From: CAZJGF01 sp964545665 | GTDB taxonomy: Bacteria; Chloroflexota; Dehalococcoidia; GIF9; AB-539-J10 | DNA length: 7,532 nt | Reading direction: 5' to 3' | Assembly: GCA_964545665.1 (NCBI GenBank) | Contig: CAZJGF010000078.1 | Span: forward strand, 1-7,532 | In this document: positions 1 to 6,110 of the stretch, in pieces | Position numbering within the stretch: position 1 is the stretch's first letter | How the letters are laid out: each line of letters opens with the position of its first letter | Program-made: the position numbers and the translations under genes | The notes under the pieces: model-generated | What the model was told of the DNA's origin: nothing | The model's input: only the letters and a program-made list of their open reading frames with translations | The model's database searches: none

Positions 1-903
1 CTGCACTCTGCTTAGGTCGCAATCTAATTCTAGCTCTATCTGATTCTCGGCACTGGCAAAGTCCTGAGACATGTAATAGTCGCCCTTCCTTGGGAAGCGG
101 TTCTCATCCACCTTGAGAATACTCAGGTCAGTATCTGCCAAAAGCTTGACGGCTACGCCGTCAGGAACAATTATCTCGAGATTCGAGAGGTCTGCATTGA
201 TGTGGGCGTGGACGATGCCAGCCGGAGAAGGCACCTTTATCGTATAATCAGCCAGGTCTGCGTCTACAGCAAGTTCAGTTATTTGGAGCTGGCTCAAATC
301 GAGGCTGACATTGCCTGCTGCTGACTTGATATCTAGCGTTAGCGGTATTCTTCCGTTGAACATGACCTGCCAGCTATTCTCGCCTTTGCTCCAGAATTCC
401 CATCCACCTCGCTCTAGGCTTAGAAGAAGTCTGCCTTCGCTGTCTTCCTGGTGAAAGTCTGCTTTCAGAGATGTCTGGCCATTACGGGTGGCGGAGCCCG
501 TCTCCATGAAATTGAGCGAATCAGGTGGAAGGCTGCCTACAGTCAGGCTTCCCCCGCTGAAATCTATCTCAACCTGAGCCTGTTCCAAGCTGCCCAATGG
601 CTTAGAATAGGCGCTGGAGATTTCTTCCGCTGGAGGAGCCGCTCCATATTGCCAGATGGTTATGCCAAGACAAGCGAACAGCATCGCCAGAACCAGCGCG
701 CTCACCAGCCAGATATTTTGGTACCTGAGCAGGATGCTGGCCCCAATAGCAATTATCAACACTGGCCAGAAATGCCACAGCGTTCCCCAAAGCCCCCAGG
801 GGAGAACATTTAAGTTCTGGAGAAGGAATACTACCCCCAGAAATAGCAGGAGGATGCCCCACACGGGGGCGTACCGTTCTTGTTGCTGCTCCTGGTCAGG
901 CAC
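1..903 (-). CDS. LiaF-like toast-rack membrane protein (C-terminus cut by window edge)
   Basis: An open frame of 301 codons starts at GTG 901-903 and runs without a stop off the left edge. AGGAG lies 9 nt upstream, inside the last codons of the PspC gene, whose TAG ends 2 nt before the GTG, so translation is probably coupled. Residues about 12-85 hold three or four hydrophobic segments with a Trp-rich motif (LPWGLWGTLWHFWPVLIIAIG), the LiaI/LiaF-type module (DUF5668-like). Residues about 98-301 form a beta-rich, alternating polar/hydrophobic domain with repeats such as LAVDADLADYTIKVPSPAG and INADLSNLEIIVPDGVAVKL, typical of the toast-rack (DUF2154/DUF4097-like) fold outside the membrane. Family knowledge links such proteins to cell-envelope stress sensing, often beside PspC proteins or two-component systems. 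The exact role here is unknown. The reading ends in a late beta strand, so probably only a short C-terminal tail is missing. Confidence 0.85.
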   Translation of the reverse strand, partial: MPDQEQQQERYAPVWGILLLFLGVVFLLQNLNVLPWGLWGTLWHFWPVLIIAIGASILLRYQNIWLVSALVLAMLFACLGITIWQYGAAPPAEEISSAYSKPLGSLEQAQVEIDFSGGSLTVGSLPPDSLNFMETGSATRNGQTSLKADFHQEDSEGRLLLSLERGGWEFWSKGENSWQVMFNGRIPLTLDIKSAAGNVSLDLSQLQITELAVDADLADYTIKVPSPAGIVHAHINADLSNLEIIVPDGVAVKLLADTDLSILKVDENRFPRKGDYYMSQDFASAENQIELELDCDLSRVQ

Positions 904-905
904 TG

Positions 906-1385
906 CTATTTTCTCCTGGCGCCCACGATGATTAGTAGCCCGATGGCGACCAGAATAACAGGCCAGAGATAGCTCCAGCGGAACCACCAGAAAAAGTCGA
1001 AGCTGGATAATAAGAAAAAGATACCGACAGCAATTAAGATTGCGCCAAGCAGGTTGCGGCTGTGGTGGCGAACCTTGGCCGCTTCTTCTGATGAGCCCTG
1101 TTCCTTCTCGAAGCTAGAGTGTATTTCATGTCCCAACCCGCTGGCGGTTTCCTTCATCTCCTCCACATTTTCCTTGATTACATCCTTGGGCTCAGTAGCT
1201 TTTGAGCTTTCCAGGGGAACGACAATGGCCAGAATTATATAGGCCAGGATACCTATCCCGTTGGCGAATATCAGTAATACTGCAATTACCCTGACAATGG
1301 TGGGGTCTATGTTGAAGTACTCCGCCAGACCGCCACAGACACCCCATATCATCCGGTCGCTTCGACTTCTGTGTAGCTTCTTCAT
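906..1385 (-). CDS. PspC-domain membrane protein with C-terminal LiaI-like module
   Basis: This encodes 159 aa from ATG 1383-1385. That start is chosen because GGAGGAG lies about 6 nt upstream, and the PspC domain begins directly at MKKLHRSRSDRMIWGVCGGL. An upstream in-frame ATG at 1433 has no such site. Residues 1-59 are a PspC domain: the GVCGGLAEYFNIDPTIVRV signature is followed by one long membrane segment (33-58). Residues 62-106 are a charged, Glu/Lys-rich linker. Residues 110-155 form a second hydrophobic module (NLLGAILIAVGIFFLL, then a WxF-WSYLWPVILVAIG motif) resembling the N-terminus of the next gene. PspC proteins sit in the inner membrane and respond to envelope stress in phage-shock-type systems. 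No PspA or PspB gene is visible here. It is the first gene of a two-gene operon with the toast-rack protein. Confidence 0.9.
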   Translation of the reverse strand: MKKLHRSRSDRMIWGVCGGLAEYFNIDPTIVRVIAVLLIFANGIGILAYIILAIVVPLESSKATEPKDVIKENVEEMKETASGLGHEIHSSFEKEQGSSEEAAKVRHHSRNLLGAILIAVGIFFLLSSFDFFWWFRWSYLWPVILVAIGLLIIVGARRK

Positions 1386-1390
1386 AGCAC

Positions 1391-1399
1391 TCTCCTCCA
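1391..1399 (-). promoter_or_regulatory. Shine-Dalgarno of the PspC gene (fixes start at 1385)
   Basis: The minus strand reads TTGGAGGAGAGTGCT directly before ATG 1385. The purine-rich GGAGGAG at normal spacing supports this start over the longer upstream ATG at 1433. Confidence 0.75.
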
Positions 1400-1421
1400 A
1401 CCTTAACCGATGCTGGCAACA

Positions 1422-1450
1422 ATAATATGGCAAAACAGTTCACGTGTCCA
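1422..1450 (-). promoter_or_regulatory. Predicted sigma70 promoter of the PspC/toast-rack operon
   Basis: On the minus strand, TGGACA (1445-1450, 5/6 to the -35 consensus) is separated by 17 nt from TATTAT (1422-1427, 5/6 to the -10 consensus). Transcription would begin near 1415 and give a leader of about 30 nt holding the GGAGGAG site. Position and spacing fit well, but the call rests on motif matching only. It lies in the 121-nt gap after yhhQ, so the two operons are probably transcribed separately. Confidence 0.55.
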
Positions 1451-1482
1451 ATTAGCTTGTGATGGTCTTGCTCCCGCTCTTC

Positions 1483-1495
1483 TGGTGCAGCACCA
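1483..1495. repeat. Short dyad downstream of yhhQ
   Basis: TGGTGCAGCACCA is a near-perfect inverted repeat: TGGTG and CACCA flank a 3-nt loop. It sits just after the yhhQ stop codon. It could be part of a weak terminator for tgt-yhhQ, but no T-tract follows on the minus strand, so it is not called a terminator. Confidence 0.3.
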
Positions 1496-1506
1496 ATTGA
1501 TAAGCA

Positions 1507-2241
1507 CTACTCTTCTTCCACAAGGCTGATGCTTGACTCTTGCGCCAGCACAGTTCGGCTAAGCCTTGTGGCCAGGTAGATAAATGGAGTGTCAACTACG
1601 GCAACAAACCATTTCAAAAAGTAGGTTGTCGCTAGTATCTGTAACCATGTATTCATATCGAACAGGCCCCAGAAAGCGATAGTGCAGAAGATGATGGTGT
1701 CAATTGCTTGAGAGACCATGGTGGAAGCGCAGTTCCTGAGCCAGAGAAACCTCCCCTTTGTTCTCCTTTTCCAGAAGTGGAAGGCGAAGATGTCATGGTG
1801 CTGGGATATGAGATAGGCAGTCAGGCTTCCAACAGCAATCCTTGGCATCAAGCCAAATATCGTTGAGAGTGCATCCTGAGCGAAGTCCGATATGTCCGGA
1901 ATGAACTGAAGCCCAATCTGCATCCACAGCGTCATGAGTGCCATCCCGATGAAACCGAGCCATACGCTGCGTCTGGCTGCTTTCTTCCCGTATACCTCGC
2001 TTAAGATGTCGGTAGCAAAGAAGATGCTGCTGTAGAGCACGTTGCCCAGCGTGGCCACAAGTCCAAACAACTGGACCGTCTTGATTACCTGGATGTTGGC
2101 AGTAATGACCGAGGCCACTATGATGGCATACAACCCGAACTTGCCGAAGAAACGGTAGACAAGGATGGCAAGACTTAAATCAATGAGAATAAAAGCAATC
2201 CAGAGCAGATTGTTGAATAACATGCCGGGCTGTATCTCCAT
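1507..2241 (-). CDS. yhhQ: YhhQ-family queuosine precursor transporter
   Basis: A 244-residue integral membrane protein of the DUF165/YhhQ family, which imports 7-deazaguanine queuosine precursors such as preQ0 or preQ1. About six or seven hydrophobic segments are visible (roughly 8-29, 36-57, 62-77, 93-115, 134-148, 179-195, 201-224). Family motifs are clear: ITANIQVIKTVQLFG (46-60), ATDILSEVYGKKAARR (76-91), the HHDIFAFHFWK stretch (148-158), RNCASTMVSQAIDTIIF (169-185), and KWFVAVVDTPFIYL (210-223). It begins 10 nt after the stop codon of tgt, on the same strand, consistent with a two-gene salvage operon. The annotated ATG has no clear Shine-Dalgarno. An in-frame ATG six codons downstream (2223) has GGAG about 12 nt ahead and leaves the first membrane segment intact, so the start is uncertain. 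The acidic VEEE tail is not a family motif I know. Confidence 0.93.
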   Translation of the reverse strand: MEIQPGMLFNNLLWIAFILIDLSLAILVYRFFGKFGLYAIIVASVITANIQVIKTVQLFGLVATLGNVLYSSIFFATDILSEVYGKKAARRSVWLGFIGMALMTLWMQIGLQFIPDISDFAQDALSTIFGLMPRIAVGSLTAYLISQHHDIFAFHFWKRRTKGRFLWLRNCASTMVSQAIDTIIFCTIAFWGLFDMNTWLQILATTYFLKWFVAVVDTPFIYLATRLSRTVLAQESSISLVEEE

Positions 2242-2251
2242 GTTTAGTCAG

Positions 2252-3466
2252 TCAAGAACGAACTTGCCATTCTTCGCTTGTCCGGTGACGATTCTGAGTA
2301 TCCAGCCATTTTTGCTTCTGCGCTAGCCGCAGTTCCTCATCAGTGGGCTGGTAATTGGCTAGGAATCGGTCTCTAAAAGAGTCGAAGGTGCCGTTAGCAA
2401 TCGCTTCTCTTATCTTGTTCATCAAAGTATGCATGAAGTTCAGATTGTGAATGGTGGCCAGCCTATAGGCCAGCAGCTCTTGGCATCCGAATAAATGATG
2501 GAGGTAAGCCGCTGAGAAATTACGGCATGTGTAGCAGCCGCACTCGGGGGCAACAGGCCCTTCCATCTGGCTATAGACAGACTTTGTGATGTTGCACCTG
2601 CCCTGCCAGGTGAACAGGGCGCCATTTCGGCCGACCCGGGTGGGAAGAACACTGTCAAACATGTCAATTCCCCGGGCTACCGCGTCAACTATGTCCTCCG
2701 GGGAGCCGACACCCATCAGGTATCTTGGCTTATCTTCAGGAAGTAGTGCCACTGTTTCGTCAATCATAGTTTGAGTTAGTTCTTTTGCTTCTCCCAGACT
2801 CAAGCCACCAACGGCATAGCCTGGGAACCCCAGTGATGTGAGGCAACCTGCTGACTGGCGGCGAAGCTCAGGGGAAATGCCTCCCTGTACGATGGCGAAC
2901 AGGGCCTGGTCACTACGGGTTTGGGCTCTCTGGCATCGCTCTGCCCACCTGCAAGTCCTGTCCGTTGCCTGCTTGACTTCCTCAAAGCTATCTGTGCAGG
3001 ACGGACACACATCCAGAGCCATAATGACATCGGCTCCAATTGATTCCTGCAACTGAACAGCCAACTCTGGGGTGATAAAATGCTGGCTTCCATCAATATG
3101 GGAACGGAATATGACTCCTTCTTCGCTTACCTTCTGCAGTCGGGCCAGGCTGAGTATTTGATAGCCGCCGCTATCGGTAAGTATGGCTCTGTCCCAGCCC
3201 ATAAATCGGTGGAGCCCTCCTATTCCCTCAATCACATCCGCTCCTGGTCTCAGGTACAGGTGGTAAGCATTGGCCAGCACCATCCTTATCCCGATAGTCT
3301 TGAGCTCCTCGGGCGCGACCGTTTTAACCGTCGCCTGGCTGCCTACCGGCAGAAATACCGGCGTAGGGACTGACCCGTGAGGGGTGGATAACTGGCCAGC
3401 ACGGGCTCTGCTATCTGGGCAGGTTTGTACTACACGGAAGCTGTTTGTATTGTTTATTGACTCCAT
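2252..3466 (-). CDS. tgt: tRNA-guanine(34) transglycosylase
   Basis: This enzyme exchanges guanine at wobble position 34 of tRNAs with GUN anticodons for a queuosine precursor. From ATG 3466 it has 404 aa. Visible residues: LTDSGGYQ with the general-acid Asp98; Asp152 in ALDVCPSC, which in family structures contacts the base; GGLSLGE (220-226); nucleophile Asp271 in MFDSVLPTRVGRNG; and zinc ligands Cys309, Cys311, Cys314 and His340. The Zymomonas enzyme has Val at the position of Leu224. Eukaryotic enzymes have a smaller residue there to admit queuine, so the bulky Leu argues for preQ1 as substrate (inference). An upstream in-frame ATG at 3526 adds 20 residues absent from relatives, and its ribosome site is no better. 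At 3466, GAGGAG directly abuts ATG, which is unusually close. Residues 374-404 are a polar C-terminal extension. yhhQ follows at once. Confidence 0.97.
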   Translation of the reverse strand: MESINNTNSFRVVQTCPDSRARAGQLSTPHGSVPTPVFLPVGSQATVKTVAPEELKTIGIRMVLANAYHLYLRPGADVIEGIGGLHRFMGWDRAILTDSGGYQILSLARLQKVSEEGVIFRSHIDGSQHFITPELAVQLQESIGADVIMALDVCPSCTDSFEEVKQATDRTCRWAERCQRAQTRSDQALFAIVQGGISPELRRQSAGCLTSLGFPGYAVGGLSLGEAKELTQTMIDETVALLPEDKPRYLMGVGSPEDIVDAVARGIDMFDSVLPTRVGRNGALFTWQGRCNITKSVYSQMEGPVAPECGCYTCRNFSAAYLHHLFGCQELLAYRLATIHNLNFMHTLMNKIREAIANGTFDSFRDRFLANYQPTDEELRLAQKQKWLDTQNRHRTSEEWQVRS

Positions 3467-3479
3467 CTCCTCAGTTGAC

Positions 3480-3496
3480 TTTGCCCCTTCGGCAAA
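3480..3496. other. Hairpin in the tgt leader, upstream of the preferred start
   Basis: On the minus strand TTTGCC and GGCAAA pair perfectly across a 5-nt GAAGG loop. The hairpin lies between the two candidate tgt starts (3526 and 3466), about 14 nt upstream of ATG 3466. If 3466 is the real start, this hairpin is in a leader of about 68 nt and could influence translation. It does not show the pseudoknot pattern of a preQ1 riboswitch. Confidence 0.4.
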
Positions 3497-3540
3497 ACAA
3501 AGTAACCCCGCTGTGCTCTCCCCCATTCCCGGTCTAATAT

Positions 3541-3569
3541 ATCATAATTAAAGGTGACAGAATTGTAGA
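3541..3569 (-). promoter_or_regulatory. Predicted promoter of tgt-yhhQ
   Basis: On the minus strand TCTACA (3564-3569, 4/6) is 17 nt from TATGAT (3541-3546, 5/6). Transcription would start near 3534, only 8 nt before the upstream ATG 3526 but about 68 nt before ATG 3466. This spacing slightly favours 3466 as the translated start. It is a motif-based call of moderate quality. Confidence 0.45.
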
Positions 3570-3596
3570 GCATTAATACATATCGATTCAGTGGTA

Positions 3597-3625
3597 TTGA
3601 CCAGTGTCTAGGCTCGTGCTAGAAT
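3597..3625 (+). promoter_or_regulatory. Near-consensus sigma70 promoter of the AOR gene
   Basis: TTGACC (3597-3602, 5/6) is separated by exactly 17 nt from TAGAAT (3620-3625, 5/6). Transcription would start near 3632, leaving a leader of about 23 nt that holds the ribosome site. This is the strongest promoter candidate in the window. It lies back-to-back with the tgt promoter in a 128-nt gap measured from the longer tgt ORF. Confidence 0.65.
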
Positions 3626-3641
3626 CGCCCACATTTCGATA

Positions 3642-3648
3642 GAGGAGG
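3642..3648 (+). promoter_or_regulatory. Strong Shine-Dalgarno of the AOR gene (fixes start at 3655)
   Basis: GAGGAGG ends 6 nt before ATG 3655. A TTG at 3649 is in frame but directly abuts this site, so ATG 3655 is the real start. Confidence 0.85.
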
Positions 3649-3654
3649 TTGCAG

Positions 3655-5526
3655 ATGAGTAATACAGGTCATGTTCGGCAGTACGGGTATGCCGGCAAGG
3701 TGCTAAGAATAAATCTAAGTGAGGATCGGGTTGCTGTGGAAGAAATCAACCATGAAATATTAAGGGATTTTATGGGTGGGGTTGGGTATGCGGCTAAATT
3801 GCTGTATGACGAAATCCCGGTGGGCATCGATCCGTTGGGCTCGGAAAACAAAGTGGTGTTTGCCACCGGACCTTTGACCGGCACGATAGCTCCCGGGTCA
3901 GGGTCTATCGAAGTTTGTTTTAAATCTCCACTCACTGGAATTTGGTGCGAGTCGAGGGCTGGTGGGGAATGGGGCGGTGCTTTGAAAAGAGCAGGCTATG
4001 ATTTCCTGGTGGTGGAAGGCAAAGCTAAGGAACCAAAATACGTCATGGTTGATGATGATAAGGTGGAGATAAGACCGGCAGAGAGACTGAAAGGGCAAAC
4101 AACGTCTCAGAAAGAGAAGATTATCAAGAAAGAAGAGTTAAAGGACGAGAAGTTTGAAACTGTAGCTATAGGTCCTGCAGGTGAGAATCTGGTGAGGTTC
4201 GCCAATATCATGGCCGGGGAACGTGCATTTGGCAGAGGTGGAGGAGGCGCAGTGATGGGTTCCAAGAATTTGCTGGCCATTGCGGTGAAAGGTAGCGGCA
4301 AAATTCCTGTTGCCAATCCAGGTGAGTTCTCGCTAGCCTGTAAACAGACCAGGGAGAAAGTTCTAGCCGACGCCGGGGCAGAAGACTGGACCATACACGG
4401 TACCACCAATAGCCTGGATGGGTGTGACGCTCAAGGGGATATACCGACGAAGAACTGGAGGTCTAACTCGTGGGGCAAGGGTAAAGCGCTTTATGACCAC
4501 TTCAGGACAAATAATTTGGTGAAGGCCGAGGCGTGCTACAGAGGATGTGTGCTAAGGTGCAAGAGAATTGTCAAAGTAGACTCTGGTAGGTGGAAGACTC
4601 CTCAGCATGAAGGAGGAGAATATGAGACCATGGCTGTTTTCACTTTTTTTGTGTTGAATGAGGATGTGGATGCTGCAGTCCATGCGGACTATCTGTGTAA
4701 TGAATATGGGTTAGATAGTATATCTACGGGCGCAGTTATTGCTTTTGCTATGGACTGCTATGACAATGGCATCATTAGCAGGGAAGAGGCTGGTGGTTTA
4801 GACCTTAGCTGGGGAAATGCTGAGACTGTGATTGAATTGGTCAACAGAATAAGCAACAGGGATGGTTTAGGGCGAGTCTTGGGTGAAGGAGTCAGGCGTG
4901 CTTCTCAGCAGATTGGCAAAGGCTCGGATACACTGGCAATACACATAAAGGGCCTTGAGGGGCCGGCACATGATGCGAGGTCCGGCAAAAGTCTGGCCAT
5001 AGCCTACGGTCTGAGTAATAGAGGCATGTGCCATATTCATCCGCTTGAAACTGGGGACTATGACAGCTTCAAGAACAAATTTGGACTGATTCCTTATGGC
5101 CTGCCGGACCCTGAGACTGTGGACCGCTTTGCTGAGGAAGGCAAAGGTGAAATCGTAAAGAAGTTGCAGGATTTTGGGGTAGTGCCCGATATTTTGGGTT
5201 TCTGCAAATTCTACGTATACGTTAGCCTGGGGCTTGATGAGCTGGCCGGTATGCTTTCCGCATTAACCGGCTGGGATGTAGATGGCTGGGAGCTTCTGCG
5301 TGTGGGAGAACGCGTTTATGACCTTCAAAGAATGTTCAATACCCGAGAAGGTATAAGGAAAACAGATGACATGCTTCCAGAGAGATGTCTTAAGCTCCCA
5401 GAGTTTGGGGACTACGCTTCAGTCAAAGAATGCGAAATAAAAAACCTCAGTCGGATGTTGGAGGAATGCTACCAGGCAAGGGGATGGAGCAAGGAAACGG
5501 GGGTACCGCTTAAAGGAGAAACTTAG
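3655..5526 (+). CDS. Aldehyde ferredoxin oxidoreductase family protein (tungsten enzyme)
   Basis: A 623-residue AOR-family protein. Such enzymes oxidise aldehydes to carboxylic acids with a tungsten bis-pyranopterin cofactor and pass electrons through a [4Fe-4S] cluster to ferredoxin, in the cytoplasm of anaerobes. The N-terminal domain (about 8-210) has CESRAGGEWGGALKRAGYDF (98-116), GPAGENLVRF (173-182) and GRGGGGAVMGSKNLLAI (193-209). The second part has EGGEYETMAVF (319-329), NEYGLDSIS (349-357), KGLEGPAHDAR (432-442), RGMCHIH (456-462) and DILGFCKF (512-519). Cluster ligands are probably Cys294, Cys298, Cys302 and Cys517. The first spacing is CX3C, whereas the Pyrococcus furiosus AOR has CX2C. 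Length is normal for the family. No ferredoxin or partner subunit is adjacent, and it has its own promoter. The substrate cannot be told from sequence; routes to tungsten benzoyl-CoA-type or other AOR subgroups remain open. Confidence 0.93.
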   Translation: MSNTGHVRQYGYAGKVLRINLSEDRVAVEEINHEILRDFMGGVGYAAKLLYDEIPVGIDPLGSENKVVFATGPLTGTIAPGSGSIEVCFKSPLTGIWCESRAGGEWGGALKRAGYDFLVVEGKAKEPKYVMVDDDKVEIRPAERLKGQTTSQKEKIIKKEELKDEKFETVAIGPAGENLVRFANIMAGERAFGRGGGGAVMGSKNLLAIAVKGSGKIPVANPGEFSLACKQTREKVLADAGAEDWTIHGTTNSLDGCDAQGDIPTKNWRSNSWGKGKALYDHFRTNNLVKAEACYRGCVLRCKRIVKVDSGRWKTPQHEGGEYETMAVFTFFVLNEDVDAAVHADYLCNEYGLDSISTGAVIAFAMDCYDNGIISREEAGGLDLSWGNAETVIELVNRISNRDGLGRVLGEGVRRASQQIGKGSDTLAIHIKGLEGPAHDARSGKSLAIAYGLSNRGMCHIHPLETGDYDSFKNKFGLIPYGLPDPETVDRFAEEGKGEIVKKLQDFGVVPDILGFCKFYVYVSLGLDELAGMLSALTGWDVDGWELLRVGERVYDLQRMFNTREGIRKTDDMLPERCLKLPEFGDYASVKECEIKNLSRMLEECYQARGWSKETGVPLKGET

Positions 5527-5532
5527 ACAAGA

Positions 5533-5606
5533 CGCCCTTTTGCTTCTGCTGATTCGTGTCATATCAGGGCGAAGGCGACAGGCTCAGTAGATTCATTTGC
5601 AGAAGC
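5533..5606. repeat. Overlapping inverted repeats between the convergent AOR and kal genes
   Basis: The 107-nt gap between the two stop codons holds several dyads: CGCCCT (5533-5538) with AGGGCG (5566-5571), CTGAT (5549-5553) with ATCAG (5563-5567), and GCTTCTGC (5542-5549) with GCAGAAGC (5599-5606). They overlap and are mutually exclusive in part. The place is where a two-way terminator would be expected, but no T-tract follows on either strand, so the role is only suggested. Confidence 0.3.
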
Positions 5607-5633
5607 TTAATCAGTCGCTGGCTGTCTCGAACT

Positions 5634-6050
5634 CTATTCGCATCTCTGTAAGTCCTTGGGAACGACGTCTATCATGGTGGCCTTGGCCACCACAACTGGG
5701 TCGTCCAGTGTATCTGCGGCTGAAGGTTGCTCGGGAATATTGGCAGAGGCGATAACCTTTCTTGCCTCCAGCTCTATCGTCCGGGAAGTATTGCCCACTT
5801 CTGTGATCTTGCCCGTCGCTTCGATGAAATCGCCAGCGTGGATTGGTGCCAGCAAGTCCACGCTGGTATAGGCCCGGAGCAGGCCCTCATCACCGTCGTA
5901 TCTGATGGTTATCTCGGTGGCCACGTCGCCGAAAATGCCGAGCACCCAGGCCCCGTTTACCAGACCGCCGGCATAGTGAACATCCTTCTCACTGACTCGC
6001 ACCCTCAGCATCACCTTGTCCCCGATGCCAATATTTCTCTTGGCTTTCAT
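5634..6050 (-). CDS. kal: 3-aminobutyryl-CoA ammonia-lyase (hotdog fold)
   Basis: A 138-residue hotdog-fold protein that I recognise as Kal, which removes ammonia from L-3-aminobutyryl-CoA to give crotonyl-CoA in anaerobic lysine fermentation. Recognised stretches are LRVRVSEKDVHYAGGLVNGA (15-34), the GDVATEITIRYDGDEGLLRAY block (41-61), LAPIHAGDFIEATGKI (67-82), VGNTSRTIELEARKVI (85-100), and the C-terminal SAADTLDDPVVVAKA with VVPKDLQR (110-136). Length is close to the family's. AAGGAGG lies 6 nt before ATG 6050, so the start is secure. The other lysine-fermentation genes (kamA, kdd, kce) are not in the window, so the physiological substrate here is not shown; related hotdog proteins act as acyl-CoA thioesterases or hydratases. 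It converges with the AOR gene and follows the DUF3800-like gene by 42 nt. Confidence 0.85.
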   Translation of the reverse strand: MKAKRNIGIGDKVMLRVRVSEKDVHYAGGLVNGAWVLGIFGDVATEITIRYDGDEGLLRAYTSVDLLAPIHAGDFIEATGKITEVGNTSRTIELEARKVIASANIPEQPSAADTLDDPVVVAKATMIDVVPKDLQRCE

Positions 6051-6055
6051 TTTGG

Positions 6056-6063
6056 ACCTCCTT
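6056..6063 (-). promoter_or_regulatory. Strong Shine-Dalgarno of kal
   Basis: The minus strand reads AAGGAGG followed by TCCAAA and ATG 6050, which is ideal spacing. It confirms the kal start. Confidence 0.8.
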
Positions 6064-6081
6064 GTATCTTATATCCATAAT

Positions 6082-6110
6082 ATTATAGCTTTCTAGAGCC
6101 AGGAGCTAAA
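6082..6110 (-). promoter_or_regulatory. Possible promoter of kal
   Basis: A perfect TATAAT (6082-6087, minus strand) is preceded at 17 nt by a poor -35 match, TTTAGC (6105-6110, 3/6), which overlaps the end of the DUF3800-like gene. Transcription would start near 6075 with a leader of about 25 nt. kal may therefore be expressed alone as well as by read-through. Confidence 0.4.

Noticed and set aside
451..931. Open frames on the plus strand (451-813, 656-931) and minus strand (602-862)
   Set aside because: They overlap the toast-rack gene (1-903, minus), which has a continuous frame, domain-like sequence and a ribosome site. Their translations look like non-protein sequence.
3467..3534. preQ1 riboswitch in the tgt leader
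   Set aside because: The AACTGAGGAG end looks a little like the preQ1-I 3' end, but the short stem, the C-rich loop and the A-rich pseudoknot strand are not present.
3649..3651. TTG as start of the AOR gene
   Set aside because: It directly follows GAGGAGG with no spacing, while ATG 3655 has ideal 6-nt spacing.
3655..6050. AOR and kal as one functional operon
   Set aside because: They are on opposite strands and converge, so they cannot share a transcript; any functional link is only by neighbourhood.
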